Assembly (NCBI GenBank): GCA_021234155.1 | Contig: JAJEKV010000063.1 | Location: 3,070,948-3,134,947, forward strand | Length of the DNA stretch: 64,000 bases | Source of the DNA: Isoetes taiwanensis | Lineage: Eukaryota > Streptophyta > Lycopodiopsida > Isoetales > Isoetaceae | Reading direction: 5' to 3' | Translations under genes and position numbers: made by a program | Notes under the pieces: generated by a model | What the model saw: only the letters and a program-made list of their open reading frames with translations | The model's database searches: none | What the model was told of the DNA's origin: nothing | Part shown: positions 1 through 10,470 of the stretch, one piece after another | Numbering within the stretch: the stretch's first letter is position 1 | How the letters are laid out: the number at the start of each line of letters is the position of its first letter

Positions 1-1034
1 GAACGAAGGGCAGCTTCGATTTCTCTCTTGTCTCCTGCGTGGTCTTCTTTGATCTATGTGGCATAGTCTCGACATTCTCATTGACATACAATGTGAATAT
101 GCTATGTGCCAGGTGACTTTAACAATACCCCTACATGGGACCAAAAGATGGGCAAGAAATTGAATATGTCCGAGAAAGAAAGGGACACTTTGGGATGCAC
201 TCATGACACACTTCATGTATATTCCCCCCTCCTTTTCTTGTATATTATCATGAAGTAATAAAAGGAAGGAGGAGGATAGATCATATTGCTTATTAAGTTC
301 AACACTGAGTTACTTAAGAATAAACATTTCTGTGACGCATATAAGGAATTTTATGAATTACTTGCACCAGTAAGCAAGACTGAGTCAATGAAAGCCTTCA
401 TCCAAAAAATGAACTTGATAAAGGATTGGATCAAGAAGTGGGGGAAAGAGTGGGTTAAAAGGAGAAAACTGAAAAAAACAACCCTGTATGAGGAAATAAG
501 GAATGTGAGGAAAAGCTTATTTCAGGATAAACACAATGTAGTTTTATAGGAAAAAGAAGAGATGGAAAACAGGGTTAAATCAGTAGAAGAGAATGAAGCC
601 AAAGCTCTAGCTACCAGATGCAGGTGCAAATACATTAATGCCATAGACAAAGGTAACTCGGCCTTCTTCTTTAGAACAACCAAAAGTAGAATGACCAATA
701 ATGGTATTGTCAAAGTAATAACTGAAGCAGGGGTCCAACTAGATAAACAGTTGCAGATTCAAGAGTTCTTTCACCAACAATATCAAAGACTTTTTGGACA
801 AAATTAGATTGAGAAAACCAAAATTAGGGAATACTTTGAGATGACCCCAAAGGAGCCTGATAATATAAAAGAGGAGGACCTCTTGAATACTCCACAGGAA
901 AAGGAGATTTGGGACACATTTAAATCTATGGCAAAAGGTAAGCGCCCAGGGCCAGATGGACTCCAACCAGAATTTTATCAGGAATTTTGGAATGTAATGA
1001 AGGATGATATGACTATTTTCATTCAAGGTGCCTA
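1..1034 (+). repeat. Direct repeat, copy 1 of a 3,164-bp tandem unit
   Basis: Bases 1-1034 recur at 3165-4198 with a constant offset of 3164. Read by eye, 1-571 and 3165-3735 are identical at every base. From 572 onward substitutions appear at about 6 per 100 bases. The unit holds the first exon of a minus-strand gene (about 1-91), a LINE fragment, and the rest of that gene (2310-3164). The window therefore opens inside copy 1, and the left neighbour should hold the matching remainder of the gene. Confidence 0.95.
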
Positions 1035-1575
1035 GAGGGTTAAGATTCTGAACCCTTCCATCAATGCAGCTCATATTACATTGATTCCTAAGGTTGATGA
1101 CCCCAAATATCTAGCTGATTGAAGACCCATCTCATAAACAAATACCACATACAAAATCCTTGCTAAAATATTGGCCAATAGGTTGAAGAATAGCCTGCAG
1201 CAGTTGTTCAATCCCTGTAAATCAGCCTTTCTTCCTAACAGGAATATTCTAGAGAACTATATTGGGGCAGCTGAAGGTATTTACTGGAATGAAATTTCTG
1301 GACAGAAGTGCATGCTCCTCAAACTGGATTTCAAAAGGGCACATGACACCATTAGCTGGTAATTCTTAGAAAAAGCTCTGGAACATTTAGGATTCCCAGG
1401 AAGTGTATATAAAAAAATCTTGAGCTTCAATGAATTGGCTTCCTCAGCACTTATCATAAATGGGATCCCAACAAAAATGTTCCAGTGTAGGTAGGGAGTT
1501 AGGCAAGGGTGCCCTCTGGTCCTATTCTTATTTCTAATTGTTGCTGAGATTAGGCCAATTTGCAGCCTTAGATAA
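95..1575 (+). mobile_element. Degenerate LINE (non-LTR retrotransposon), copy A: endonuclease tail to reverse transcriptase
   Basis: Plus-strand reading frames, broken by several stops and frameshifts, follow the order of a plant L1-type ORF2. PGDFNNTP at about 109 is the GDFN motif of an apurinic-type endonuclease. The linker at 286-549 contains KFNTELLKNKHFCDAYKEF. GNSAFFFRTTKSR lies at about 652-690 and KGKRPGPDG near 930-960. ITLIPK, ILANRLK and GVRQGCPL (near 1500) mark the reverse transcriptase. The reading stops just after GCPL, at an A-rich run (1574-1585), before the catalytic YADD motif, so the copy is 3'-incomplete and inactive. In-frame TAG codons lie near 547, 805 and 1033. It is embedded in the 3,164-bp tandem unit. 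Confidence 0.88.
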
Positions 1576-1585
1576 AAAAAAAATA

Positions 1586-2309
1586 GGAGTACTTTTAATC
1601 TATGCCTTAACATGGTTACAATATTTAAAATCCAATCAAATTTTCAAGATATAACGAACATTATTCCTTTTTATTAAAATCTCAATGTATTTTCAGAAAT
1701 ATTTAAACATAAACAAACATGTTTTTTTAACATCCGAATTCAAAAGATAAGAATACACCATCTTTTAGTATCATATATGTATGTAATCCATGCCTTCAAT
1801 AGTGCTCAACAGAATTATCTAGGAAAACAAACCAAGGAGCAAGAAATCCCGTTATCTGCAGCAAACCATAGGACAATTAGCCTCAGAAGGGTAAAGCCCT
1901 AAGCATTAGCAGGTAAGCATTGGACTTCTTGGGCTTATTGCCCTTCACCTTGCTTGTTAGCAAGTAAGCAAAGTATACGTTTAATCTAGTGCTGCCTATA
2001 TCTTGCCGCGGTTACCTCTTCTACTAACATCAAAATAACTCAAAATTTATGATCAGCTCCTAACCAACCTTTTGAATTTCAGAGTGCCTGCAGCAAACCC
2101 TATGTGGAAGCAGATTATTTCGTTATGTTTAGAGGCCAACCATCATACTTAAGCCAGTTCTAGTAGCCTATTTATGCTGATAGTACAGTGGCACAAGTCC
2201 TTATCTAGAATTACCTATTAACAAATCTTCATAAGCCACCTATTGCCACGTTCTATTTTTCATTCTTCCATATATTTGTTCATTCTTAAATCAGCTTATA
2301 CAACCTGTA
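1586..2309. other. AT-rich spacer, nothing recognised
   Basis: No long frame on either strand, no tandem repeat and no family motif was seen. It separates the 3' end of LINE copy A from the 3' end of the convergent minus-strand gene remnant. Confidence 0.6.
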
Positions 2310-3255
2310 GTGATTACCACAATGATTGGTTATATCCAACCATCATGGAGCCTAACTTCACTTCATCAAATATACCCTGCCATACAAGGTAAGAAAAGTA
2401 TGAAAACATATATTTGTTTTTGTTTTGGCCAAAGCAATTACCGAACTGACGGTAAAGCCTCCTCAATAGCTTTTTTATTCTTGATATTCCGCTCGGAGGC
2501 ACATCATATGGTTTGTCTAATTTATTGGTCACTTTAGTCTTCAAGGTCTCAGACTCTAAAATTGAAAAAGTCCATGCACATGTGGGTTTAACCGTATCAC
2601 GTACGTGGTCCCAATTATCTTCAACTGAATCTTCCAGTGTCTTCAGTACATTATTGAAAGAACCAACGTGAAAGTTAGAGTCATCCTGTCAAAGCTCAAC
2701 TGAAAAATGGCCTAATGCTTTTGTACCATCAACATGCATCAGAGCTCCAGTGACGCTGACCTTTAGCCACTCCCCTCTCCATACCGACTTGGCTAACTTT
2801 TCAAGCCTAGACACCATAGTCTTATTCTAGTCCATTTTATCATAAATGATTATAAGAGCTTGGTCAAGTGCACGATGCGACAGTGCTCGCCAAGACCAAT
2901 AAAGGCTTCTGCAAGATAGCCGTTCAAATATATGAACCTTTCTTTCCCACGCTAACTCTCTTCTTTTTAATACATCCCGTGCTTTATCTAGCTTCACTTT
3001 GATAACTATACATATATTGCATTTGGAGAAAGCTATGTGCTTGGTTATGCCAACATCCAAATGACTATCCTTCTAAATATGCAAGAAGGAAGAGCATGAC
3101 ACATGCTTACCAGTCAGCACTTGCACAACAATATCAAGTTCTTGATGTACATCCTTCTTGGTCCGAACGAAGGGCAGCTTCGATTTCTCTCTTGTCTCCT
3201 GCGTGGTCTTCTTTGATCTATGTGGCATAGTCTCGACATTCTCATTGACATACAA
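2310..3255 (-). pseudogene. Unidentified spliced minus-strand gene remnant
   Basis: On the minus strand a series of frames reads like one decayed gene. A basic first exon starts at about 3255 or 3228 and includes MPHRSKKTTQETREKSK. It ends at a good donor, ACTG|GTAAGC, near 3109. An acceptor TTTAG near 3073 leads to a lysine/arginine-rich segment (HLDVGITKHIAFSKCNICIV to about 2828). After a TAG, a continuous segment reads RLEKLAKSVWRGEWLKVSV, then ALGHFSVEL, a TGA, and QDDSNFHVGSFNNVLKTLE down to about 2310. I do not recognise the family. Two in-frame stops argue for a pseudogene, though either could lie in an unrecognised intron. The first exon lies inside the duplicated segment, so a second copy of it occurs at 1-91. 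Confidence 0.45.
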
Positions 3256-4198
3256 TGTGAATATGCTATGTGCCAGGTGACTTTAACAATACCCCTACAT
3301 GGGACCAAAAGATGGGCAAGAAATTGAATATGTCCGAGAAAGAAAGGGACACTTTGGGATGCACTCATGACACACTTCATGTATATTCCCCCCTCCTTTT
3401 CTTGTATATTATCATGAAGTAATAAAAGGAAGGAGGAGGATAGATCATATTGCTTATTAAGTTCAACACTGAGTTACTTAAGAATAAACATTTCTGTGAC
3501 GCATATAAGGAATTTTATGAATTACTTGCACCAGTAAGCAAGACTGAGTCAATGAAAGCCTTCATCCAAAAAATGAACTTGATAAAGGATTGGATCAAGA
3601 AGTGGGGGAAAGAGTGGGTTAAAAGGAGAAAACTGAAAAAAACAACCCTGTATGAGGAAATAAGGAATGTGAGGAAAAGCTTATTTCAGGATAAACACAA
3701 TGTAGTTTTATAGGAAAAAGAAGAGATGGAAAACAAGGTTAAATTAGTAGAAGAGAATGAAACCAGAGCTCTATCTATCGGATGCAGGTGAAAATACATT
3801 AATGCCATGGACAAAGGTAACTCGACCTTCTTCTTTAGAACAACCAAAAGTAGAATGACCAATAATGGTATTGTCAAAGTAATAACTGAAGCAGGGGTCC
3901 AACTAGATAAACAATTGCAGATTCAAGAGTTCTTTCGCCAACTATATGGAAGACTTTTTGGACAAAATGAGATTGAGAAAACCAAAATTAGGGAATACTT
4001 TGAGATGATCCCAAAGGAGCCTGATAATATAAAAGAGGAGGACCTCTTGAATACTCCACAGGAAAAGGAGATTTGGGACACATTTAAATCTATGACAAAA
4101 GGTAAGAGCCTAGGGCCGGATGGATTCCAACCAGAATTTTATCTGGAATTTTGGGATTTAATGAAGGAAGATATGACTATTTTCATTCAAGGTGCCTG
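3165..4198 (+). repeat. Direct repeat, copy 2 of the 3,164-bp tandem unit
   Basis: Identical to 1-571 over 3165-3735, then about 94% similar to 572-1034 up to 4198. There homology stops abruptly within the reverse-transcriptase coding region and unrelated DNA follows. Either copy 2 was cut here by an insertion or deletion, or this is the original end of the duplication. Confidence 0.93.
3273..4198 (+). mobile_element. Degenerate LINE, copy B, cut at the palm region
   Basis: Same domain order as copy A: GDFN, the KFNTELLKNKHFCD linker, then GNSTFFFRTTKSR and KGKSLGPDG. From about 3807 the frame is cleaner than in copy A: it stays open to 4198, and the TAG found in copy A near 805 reads GAG here. 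Homology ends at IFIQGAW. What follows (TIFFNANTKRPTLK...) is unrelated, so the open frame reported to 4493 is only partly LINE. No reverse-transcriptase catalytic motif remains. Confidence 0.85.
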
Positions 4199-5166
4199 GG
4201 TGACTATATTTTTTAACGCAAACACAAAGAGACCCACGCTTAAACCCGACACACACACAATCAAAGGCTTATGTTTATTCACATGTATCCAACGGATATG
4301 CTTAACATTAAAATTTGACCGTCACGCCCATCAAGATAGTAACATAACATTCTTCACGAAGCAAAACATGGAAATTTGCGGCATAAACGGCTTCTTTTCT
4401 TCCTATTTATGCTTGATTCTAGCCATTTGGTCCACAACTTCATTTTTTCCTCAAAAATCTCTGCACAATGCAAAAAACGTCTTGATTCATTGATCATTTA
4501 AAACACAGATCTAGGTATGGTGAAGGAATCATTCCCATACGGTGTTTTTGGCAGTCCTGACTTAAAAAAGAAACCAGTTTTTGTCCCAAATGGTAAATCC
4601 CGTATCGTCACAAGGCAAAAGTTCTGCCAGATTGAAAATCATCACCAGCCAAAAGTTGAAACCATGTGGTAAGGCCGTTTATATTTCCCCAAGTGGAGTC
4701 GAATATAAGAGCGTAATCTCTGTTAGAAGGCGAAAAGGAAAATCTACAGGCACCAGGACGAAAATTTGTTTGTTAAGCTTCTTGAAATTTGTGTGTAAGC
4801 TTCTCACCTCTCCTAGCAGCTTGCAAACGTTGGATTCTTCCATGGGGCTTTTGCCCCCTCTGGAATACATATACTGGGAAGGTCGAGTAAGGTAAAGCTT
4901 TTGTTTGTTCAAAAAACTCACCTGCACAGCTCGATGCAGCAACGACTATGAAAGGAACACCACTAGCAGGCGGCGTATTCCAGAGCGCGCCACATCTCCT
5001 GAGCCCATGTAGCTCAGGGAATGACTGAAGCAAAGCTACACCAGAAATGTGTACCCAAAGGTGTCATCAAATAAAGAATTGCCGGAAAATTACCCGATAA
5101 TTTGTAAAAAAAAAAAAAGGATAACTACGTGTCAAAATAATGGAAGAGCCTATAATGTTTATATAG
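4199..5166. other. Unassigned DNA with one possible exon-like frame
   Basis: The plus frame at 4581-4895 contains CGKAVYISPSGVEYKSV followed by a basic stretch. This loosely resembles the core of a methyl-CpG-binding domain (YISPsGk.fRS), but the flanking residues expected of that domain are not evident and no splice structure could be fixed. The rest holds an oligo-A run at 5108-5118 and no other recognisable feature. Confidence 0.3.
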
Positions 5167-5542
5167 GGTGAAGACACAGTTAATCTGGTTTTGGTGATTC
5201 TGTGGTAGAGATATCCCTTCCGGCGAAATCACCAAAATCGCCCCTTAACCATTTTTTTTCTCAGATATTTGAGCTTGAATACCTCGGCCGATAGAGCTCC
5301 AAATCGATTCGGATCACTTCTATGTGGGTCGGAATGAGACGGATTAGAGGAAATCATCCATGCAAACCAAAAATCAGATCGAGCGCCTCCGAATTCAACC
5401 AATTTCAAAAGGGCAAAACATTGCCCTCAAAATGAGCAGTTTGGGCGAGTAATTCTGCGGGAGGAAATTTTTTTGTGGTGATTCCACGGGAAGAGATATC
5501 TCTGCTGCAAAATCACCAAAATTGGGGTAACTTTATTTCACC
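5167..5542. mobile_element. MITE-like inverted-repeat element, probably MULE-derived
   Basis: The left end (5178-5224) and the reverse complement of the right end (5484-5532) align at about three quarters of positions. Both share TTTTGGTGATT and AGAGATATC. Each end also folds on itself, because GGTGATT is followed some 30 bases later by AAATCACC. The right end in reverse complement begins GTTACCCC, like the termini of the two larger elements in this window. GGTGAA is found at both proposed outer borders (5167 and 5542), but no target duplication is convincing, so the borders are approximate. There is no coding capacity. Confidence 0.6.
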
Positions 5543-5564
5543 AGTTAATAATATTTGTGTAATA

Positions 5565-5640
5565 TTTGTGTAGATGGCTTTATGAATGTTTTCGGGTATA
5601 CGTGCCTTTATCAAATTGAAATCATACACGTATAATTAGT
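5565..5640. repeat. Dispersed hairpin repeat, copy 1
   Basis: About 75 bases ending in CAAATTGAAATCATACACG recur at 62505-62592 in the same orientation. The segment contains an inverted pair TATACGTG / CACGTATA about 22 bases apart, giving a potential hairpin. It lies directly upstream of the presumed polyubiquitin promoter. Confidence 0.75.
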
Positions 5641-5760
5641 GACCTCTTTTGGGGAAAGGCAAGTTGAAAATATCCTGCCTTCCAGACGCTTCCGAAGTCA
5701 CCCGATTGGCGGATTCCAAAGTTCTCGTTCAATACGTTACACAAATCCCGCCCTTATAAA
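5641..5760 (+). promoter_or_regulatory. Stranded upstream promoter of the polyubiquitin gene
   Basis: The segment carries an inverted CCAAT box (ATTGG, 5705-5709) and ends in CCTTATAAA (5752-5760), a TATA-type sequence. The same nine bases reappear at 14149-14157, immediately before the polyubiquitin leader. If the MULE and one copy of the duplication are removed, this segment becomes continuous with the ubiquitin 5' leader, with the CCAAT box about 45 bases upstream of TATA. That reconstruction is inference from the target duplication. After insertion the segment lies more than 8 kb from the gene it served. Confidence 0.6.
5752..5760. repeat. Target-site duplication, left copy (CCTTATAAA)
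   Basis: Nine bases directly abut the left terminal repeat and match 14149-14157 exactly. A 9-bp duplication is typical of Mutator-superfamily insertion. Confidence 0.9.
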
Positions 5761-6298
5761 GGCTCAGGATACTTTTACCCTTGATTCGGTGATCCCGGAG
5801 ATAAATTTACCGGCCTCCGGGATCCGGGTCTCCCTCGGCGGGTCCGTTTCGGGAGACCCGCTTACAGGTAAGCGCAGACGCCACGCGTCGGCCCGCACCA
5901 TCCCGCCGTCAAACCCCGTGCAATCCCGGCCGTCCCCTCCGAGATCCCGCCTCCGGGGATCATCCACGCGATCCCCTCCTCCGGGATCCCCGCGGTGGAT
6001 GATGGCTTTTAGGGGGGACGATATCAGCGAGGTGATCCGGGAGGATCCCGGGCACCGGGCGGATCCCCTCCTCGGGGATCACCCCTAATGGCTGATAAGG
6101 GGCGGCTATCCGCCGAGGTGATCCCCCTCCCTCCAGGGATCCCCGCACCCGGGGCCACGGATCCCCTCCTCGGGATCACCCAGCCCAGTGGGCGATAACG
6201 GCCGGGCGCTATCCGCCCGCCGGTGATCCCCTCCTCCCGATCCCCGGCACCCGGACCCGGATCCCCCTCCTCCGGGATCACCCGGTCCGGGCGATAGC
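5761..6298 (+). repeat. Left terminal/subterminal repeat with palindrome array
   Basis: It begins GGCTCAGGATACTTTTACCC. After about 200 bases it becomes a run of imperfect palindromes of the type GATCCCCTCCTCGGGATC, separated by 20-40 bases that include GGCGATA / GGCTGATA segments. Strongly G+C rich and dense in GATC. The inner border is taken as the first ATG of the transposase reading (6299). Confidence 0.8.
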
Positions 6299-8160
6299 AT
6301 GGACCCTATCCGCCAGTCACCACAGGTGAGGGAATGGGTAAGGCAGAAGCTTGTCCAATGGCACACGCCCGCGTAGTGTAATGAACATGCATGAAGAGAG
6401 GTGGAGGTTGAGACTTGAAGTGAATGGACCGAGGGAAAGCATGTGTAGGGATGATGTGTTGAAAATTCGGGACGTGTACAATATTGAAAAGGGAGTTGTT
6501 CGTAACACATGGAAGCTACATGAAGATCTTCCCACTAGCATTGACATGTGGGTTCAACAACATCAAGATTCGGTGTTCATGTATGAGCAAGGAGACTTGT
6601 TTCAATTAGGAGTTATGACTCCAATCCAAAGGGAGTCCATGTTGAAATTTGGCAAGAACAAAGCCATTTGCATGGACTCTACATTCAAAACAAACGACAA
6701 GAGGTGCGGTTCTTCCTCAACTTTTATTGTGTGTTGATTTGATTATTGTGTATGGTTTAATGCAGGTTCTATCTTTTCACACTTCTCGCCTTTGATGAGT
6801 ATTCCAATGGTTTACCATTGGCTTACGTTATTACCAATTCTCAAAAGAGTGGAGCTATAACAAAGTGGATGCAAGCACTAAAGGAGTCCTTATCTTAGAG
6901 ATGATCACGATTGGCGACCTTCTTGCATCATTACAGATGATGCCCATGCTGAGATAAAGGCCGTGAAAAAAGTAACTTGTCAAACTCTAATCCTTGGAAG
7001 CAAATCACAAGTGTACTAACATTGTTTAATTTCATAGGTTTTCCTAGTGTGCCCGTGCAAATTTTGCATATGGCACGTGAGGAGGGCTTGGATCAAGTGG
7101 TTGCGAGAAGAACATCAAGAACAAAGTGGCACGTAACGATCGTTCAAGGAACTTGGTTACATTATGTATACGGACGGAAGGTCCTCTAGGGGGACAATAT
7201 GTAATGCGGTGAAGAGTATAGGGAGGCAGTGGGAGGGAGGCAACTAGGAAATTGGAGGACTTATTGAGGAAGTATCCTCAATACCCCCCAAGTTGGCGGC
7301 TTACATGAGTAAGGAGTGGACCAAAAACATTTGCCAATGGGTATTGGCTACAAGGATGTACCCTCACTCCAACCAAGAGACTAATGCAGCCATAGAGGCA
7401 TGGCATTGTGCCTTGAAAAGGCGCTGGGCATTTCAAAACGAGCACTCAGAGGGCCGGAGGATTGACCGGCTCCTCTACATTCTAACCAACAGCGTGGAGA
7501 CACACATGGCATACATCAGGGTATAACTTCTAATCATCATTTGTAGCCTATTTTGATTTTGCAAGAATATAATTCTCTTGTCATCTAGGTCCATGAAGGA
7601 AGGGGGGTTTGTGGTGAACACCTCCCGGGGAAGAGATAATACAATGTGCCATATTGGGTGCAAGGAAGATTGGCGATGAAACGGTCACATTCACTAACCG
7701 AAGAAGGTGAAGCGAGGTGCAAAGTGAACGACTCTAGGGCAAGGACCATACTTTGTGAGCGGGGGCACACAAGAACCGGGCATCTTTGGATCGGTCCCAG
7801 GGGAGCCAAGGGCAACTTATGTAAGCACCAAGTTAAGGTCATGCAAATGTTGGGCAACTACAGGGATCAAGATCTTTTACGGGTGCTTGGATCTCAATAT
7901 GGGTCAATTTGTGGGGGGCATGGACTACTTGAGGCCATGTGAGGATCATGGGGCCCCTCATGGGAGGAAACCACATCTGAAGATGTGGTTGAGATTGTAA
8001 GCTTGGACGAGTCTCCCTCTCAAAAGGAGGCAAGGATTAACCAGATAAGACAAGGAGATCTTTACAAGAAGTCATTGCTAGAGTGATGTCAAGGGGCGAA
8101 AAAGATCCACGCATGCTAATTGCAAATCGATTCACTCATGAGACAACTTCGACACCTTAG
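6299..8160 (+). pseudogene. MULE transposase with SWIM zinc finger, degenerate
   Basis: The reading starts MDPIRQSPQVREWVRQKL at the inner edge of the left terminal repeat, shifts frame once near 6376, and continues with MNMHEERWRLRLEVNGP. The transposase core has ICMDSTFKTNDKR (first Asp), then YLFTLLAFDEYSNGLPLAYV after an intron (6704-6765), then CIITDDAHAEIKAV (second Asp). A second intron (6972-7037, branch site TACTAAC) precedes FCIWHVRRAWIKWL. ETNAAIEAWHCALKRR supplies the catalytic Glu. A third intron (7521-7588) leads to the SWIM zinc finger (CER...GNLCKHQVKVM, about 7750-7840). In-frame stops occur near 7132, 7245, 7634 and 7940, and frameshifts near 6376, 6885 and 8065. The protein would bind the terminal repeats and cut DNA by a DDE mechanism, but this copy cannot make it. 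Confidence 0.87.
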
Positions 8161-8622
8161 CGGCTTGAAAGAATGGATGATGTTGGCCACCCACCTGGGG
8201 CTCTAACGAACCATAACATGTATCCCCACTAATGCGATGGGAGAGGAGTGTGGTAATAGTTTGGTAAAGAATTTGAAGCCTCTAATAGAAATTGGGAAGA
8301 GGAAAGACAAGGGGAAACCAAGAAGAGTTGGAAGCAAGTTGAGATGGAGGGCTTTGTTGTGAGAATGGCATCGTGAGTTTGTTGTTGTTTAATGCTCATT
8401 GACACCTCATGAGCTTCATTGTCTTGTTAATTGTTCAGGTCAAGTTTAGAGTTTTGTAAGCGGTAGGTATAAATAAATCAATATTCACCTATGTACTTAT
8501 AAATATTGTCAATGTTATCAATGTTTATTGTTAGGAGTTAAATGTTAGGATAATTTAGAACCTTGAGTGCAATGTTTAATGTTTAGAGATTAGACCATAG
8601 GATAAAAACTAATTAAAAAGCG
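8161..8622. other. 3' region of the transposase gene, no clear coding
   Basis: Short frames (for example LVKNLKPLIEIGKRKDKGK near 8260-8320) may be the transposase C-terminus in another frame. From 8380 on the DNA is AT-rich, with GTTTAATGTTTAGA-like motifs, and probably untranslated. Confidence 0.4.
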
Positions 8623-8875
8623 TCGTGGGATCCCCTCCTCCGGGATCCCGTCCGCTATAATGTGATCCCCTCCTCCCGGGATCTCGTCGCCCGACTGGTG
8701 ATCCGTTCTCGGGGGATCCGCGTCGCCAGCAGTGATGATCCCCTCCTCCGGGATCACATCGGGTTATAACGGGATCCCCTCCTCAGGGATCACACATCAA
8801 GTTATAAGAGGATCCCTCCTCAGGGATCCCGCGTCCTTTCACTGGTGATCCCGCCTCCCGGGATCCGCGCGATTG
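8623..8875. repeat. Internal palindrome array I, seven units, at the convergence point
   Basis: Seven imperfect palindromes of the type GATCCCCTCCTCCGGGATC lie about 35-40 bases apart. Flanks alternate between two forms, one with GGGATCCC...GCGTC and one with TGGTGATCCC...GGGATCAC. Consecutive pairs therefore form a higher-order repeat of about 75 bases. The array lies between the 3' ends of the two convergent genes of the MULE. Confidence 0.85.
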
Positions 8876-9875
8876 AATTGTTAGTATATTATTTATAACA
8901 TCCCTTAACCATTGACATATGTCTTGGAATAACCATTGAAATATCCCTTAACCATTACTTTTTAATAAGCTTTGAAACATTGAACTTAATACAATGGCTT
9001 AAAGCCGACATTCCAATTGAATCACTCTGAATCTACCTCTCGCACTTTTGCCATGGCCTCTGCGGGCGTCCTCCTCGATTACATCCGCACACCGGGTAGT
9101 CTCCCCACATCATGTGATGAAAATATGCATACGCGGGGTTGGCTCCGGACCCCTCTAGGACATCCACGATCGAGATCCTTCTTTAGCCGACCTTAGTGCG
9201 GCATACATTTCCCCTCGAAGCGGGCTTTAAGGGTGTTGCCTTCCCGGACAACATCAAGTAGCTAGCAAACGCTTCAAAGCCTTGCCCCGGATAATACACT
9301 TCTTCAATTCCCAAAGCAATGCCCTATGGGTTGGCCTACTAATGGAGAGCATAGTCAAGATGCCTAGGGTCTCCTGAATTCCCCATTCTCCACGGTCTGC
9401 ATGAAGCATGAGGGGATCATGAAAAGATTAATATGAAAGTAGAACATGAATATGAAGCTACTTCGAGCGTTTTGATGCCGGGGTTGGGCGAGCTCTAGGC
9501 CCACATCCTCCTGAATTTCATTCAAGTGGACGAATATCCTCAAGTGTATGGGCATTGATGGCACTTGCTCAACGAACAACTTTGTTGTCGTCCTCACCAT
9601 TTGGCTTGAGCGGTAAGCAATTGAACCGAGATCGCTCTTGAACTCAAGCGAGAGACCCCTTTGAACTCAACTTTCTACCAAGAACAAGGCATGAGTATAT
9701 ATAGACTCATGAGCCAGCCAATTGTACTATAACTTGTTGTACAACGGTTAAATACATAATTCAATTTCTAAAGGTAAGACCATAGGACCATAGGGATAAA
9801 ATGTTTTGAGTTTAGCCAAGTTAAGACCATTGACCCTTGGACCATAGTACCAAAAAGTAATACAAATCGTCACGG

Positions 9876-10135
9876 GGATCCCCTCCTCCTCCGATCCAGC
9901 GTCACTTTACTAGGGTGATCCCGATCCTCCCGGGATCACATATTAATAAAAACGGGATCCCCTCCTGGGGATCCCGGCGTCACTATACTTTGGTCCGTCC
10001 TCCGGGATCACACACAAAGGGAAAATGGGATCCCCTCCTCAGGGATCCCGCGTCATACTTTTGGTGATCCCCTCCTCCCGGATCACACACCCACAAAAAT
10101 AGATCCCATCCTCAGGGATCCCCGTCAGGGATCAC
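9876..10135. repeat. Internal palindrome array II, seven units
   Basis: It has the same palindrome type and the same alternating flanks (GCGTC after one form, CACAC...AAAA after the other) as the array at 8623-8875, in the same orientation, again with about seven units. It lies between coding-like blocks of the minus-strand accessory gene, probably in an intron. The spacers have diverged between arrays while the palindromes are kept. Confidence 0.83.
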
Positions 10136-10470
10136 GGCATTCAACATGTTAATATATATTCAAAGATTCAACAAATTTAACATGTTAATATATGTTAACC
10201 ATTGAAATTATGAATGTATTATTAACCATTGGAATATGTCTAGAACGTTGGCAATAATAAACTTTGATGTTGAAACTATGGTGGAAGCTTTGAAGCATTA
10301 TTCTTTGGTGCATTGAGCCATTGCCAAAAGCCAAAATTACATTCAATTGCTTTGTTTTGACATTGAAGACTTGATGAAGATATTCACATTCAAGATAATT
10401 ACATTCAAGTGTTCGGATATTCACATTCAAGAAAATATTCACATTGGGGAGTTTTTGAGATATTCACATT
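10136..10470. other. AT-rich stretch with short ATTCACATTCAAG repeats
   Basis: ATTCACATTCAAGA-type motifs recur four to five times between 10381 and 10472, and AACATGTTAATATAT occurs twice near 10143-10200. Probably intronic within the accessory gene. No coding signal was seen. Confidence 0.5.

Noticed and set aside
5639-6088. Plus-strand frame of 149 codons across the left MULE end, and overlapping minus frames to 6510
   Set aside because: They arise from the G+C-rich palindromic repeats, start in the ubiquitin promoter and cross the transposon border; no domain or splice signal supports them.
6299-8160. Excess of stop codons as evidence of cytosine deamination (methylation-driven decay)
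   Set aside because: Every stop here is one C-to-T step from a sense codon, but that is true of most stop codons, so the pattern is not diagnostic without an intact sibling copy.
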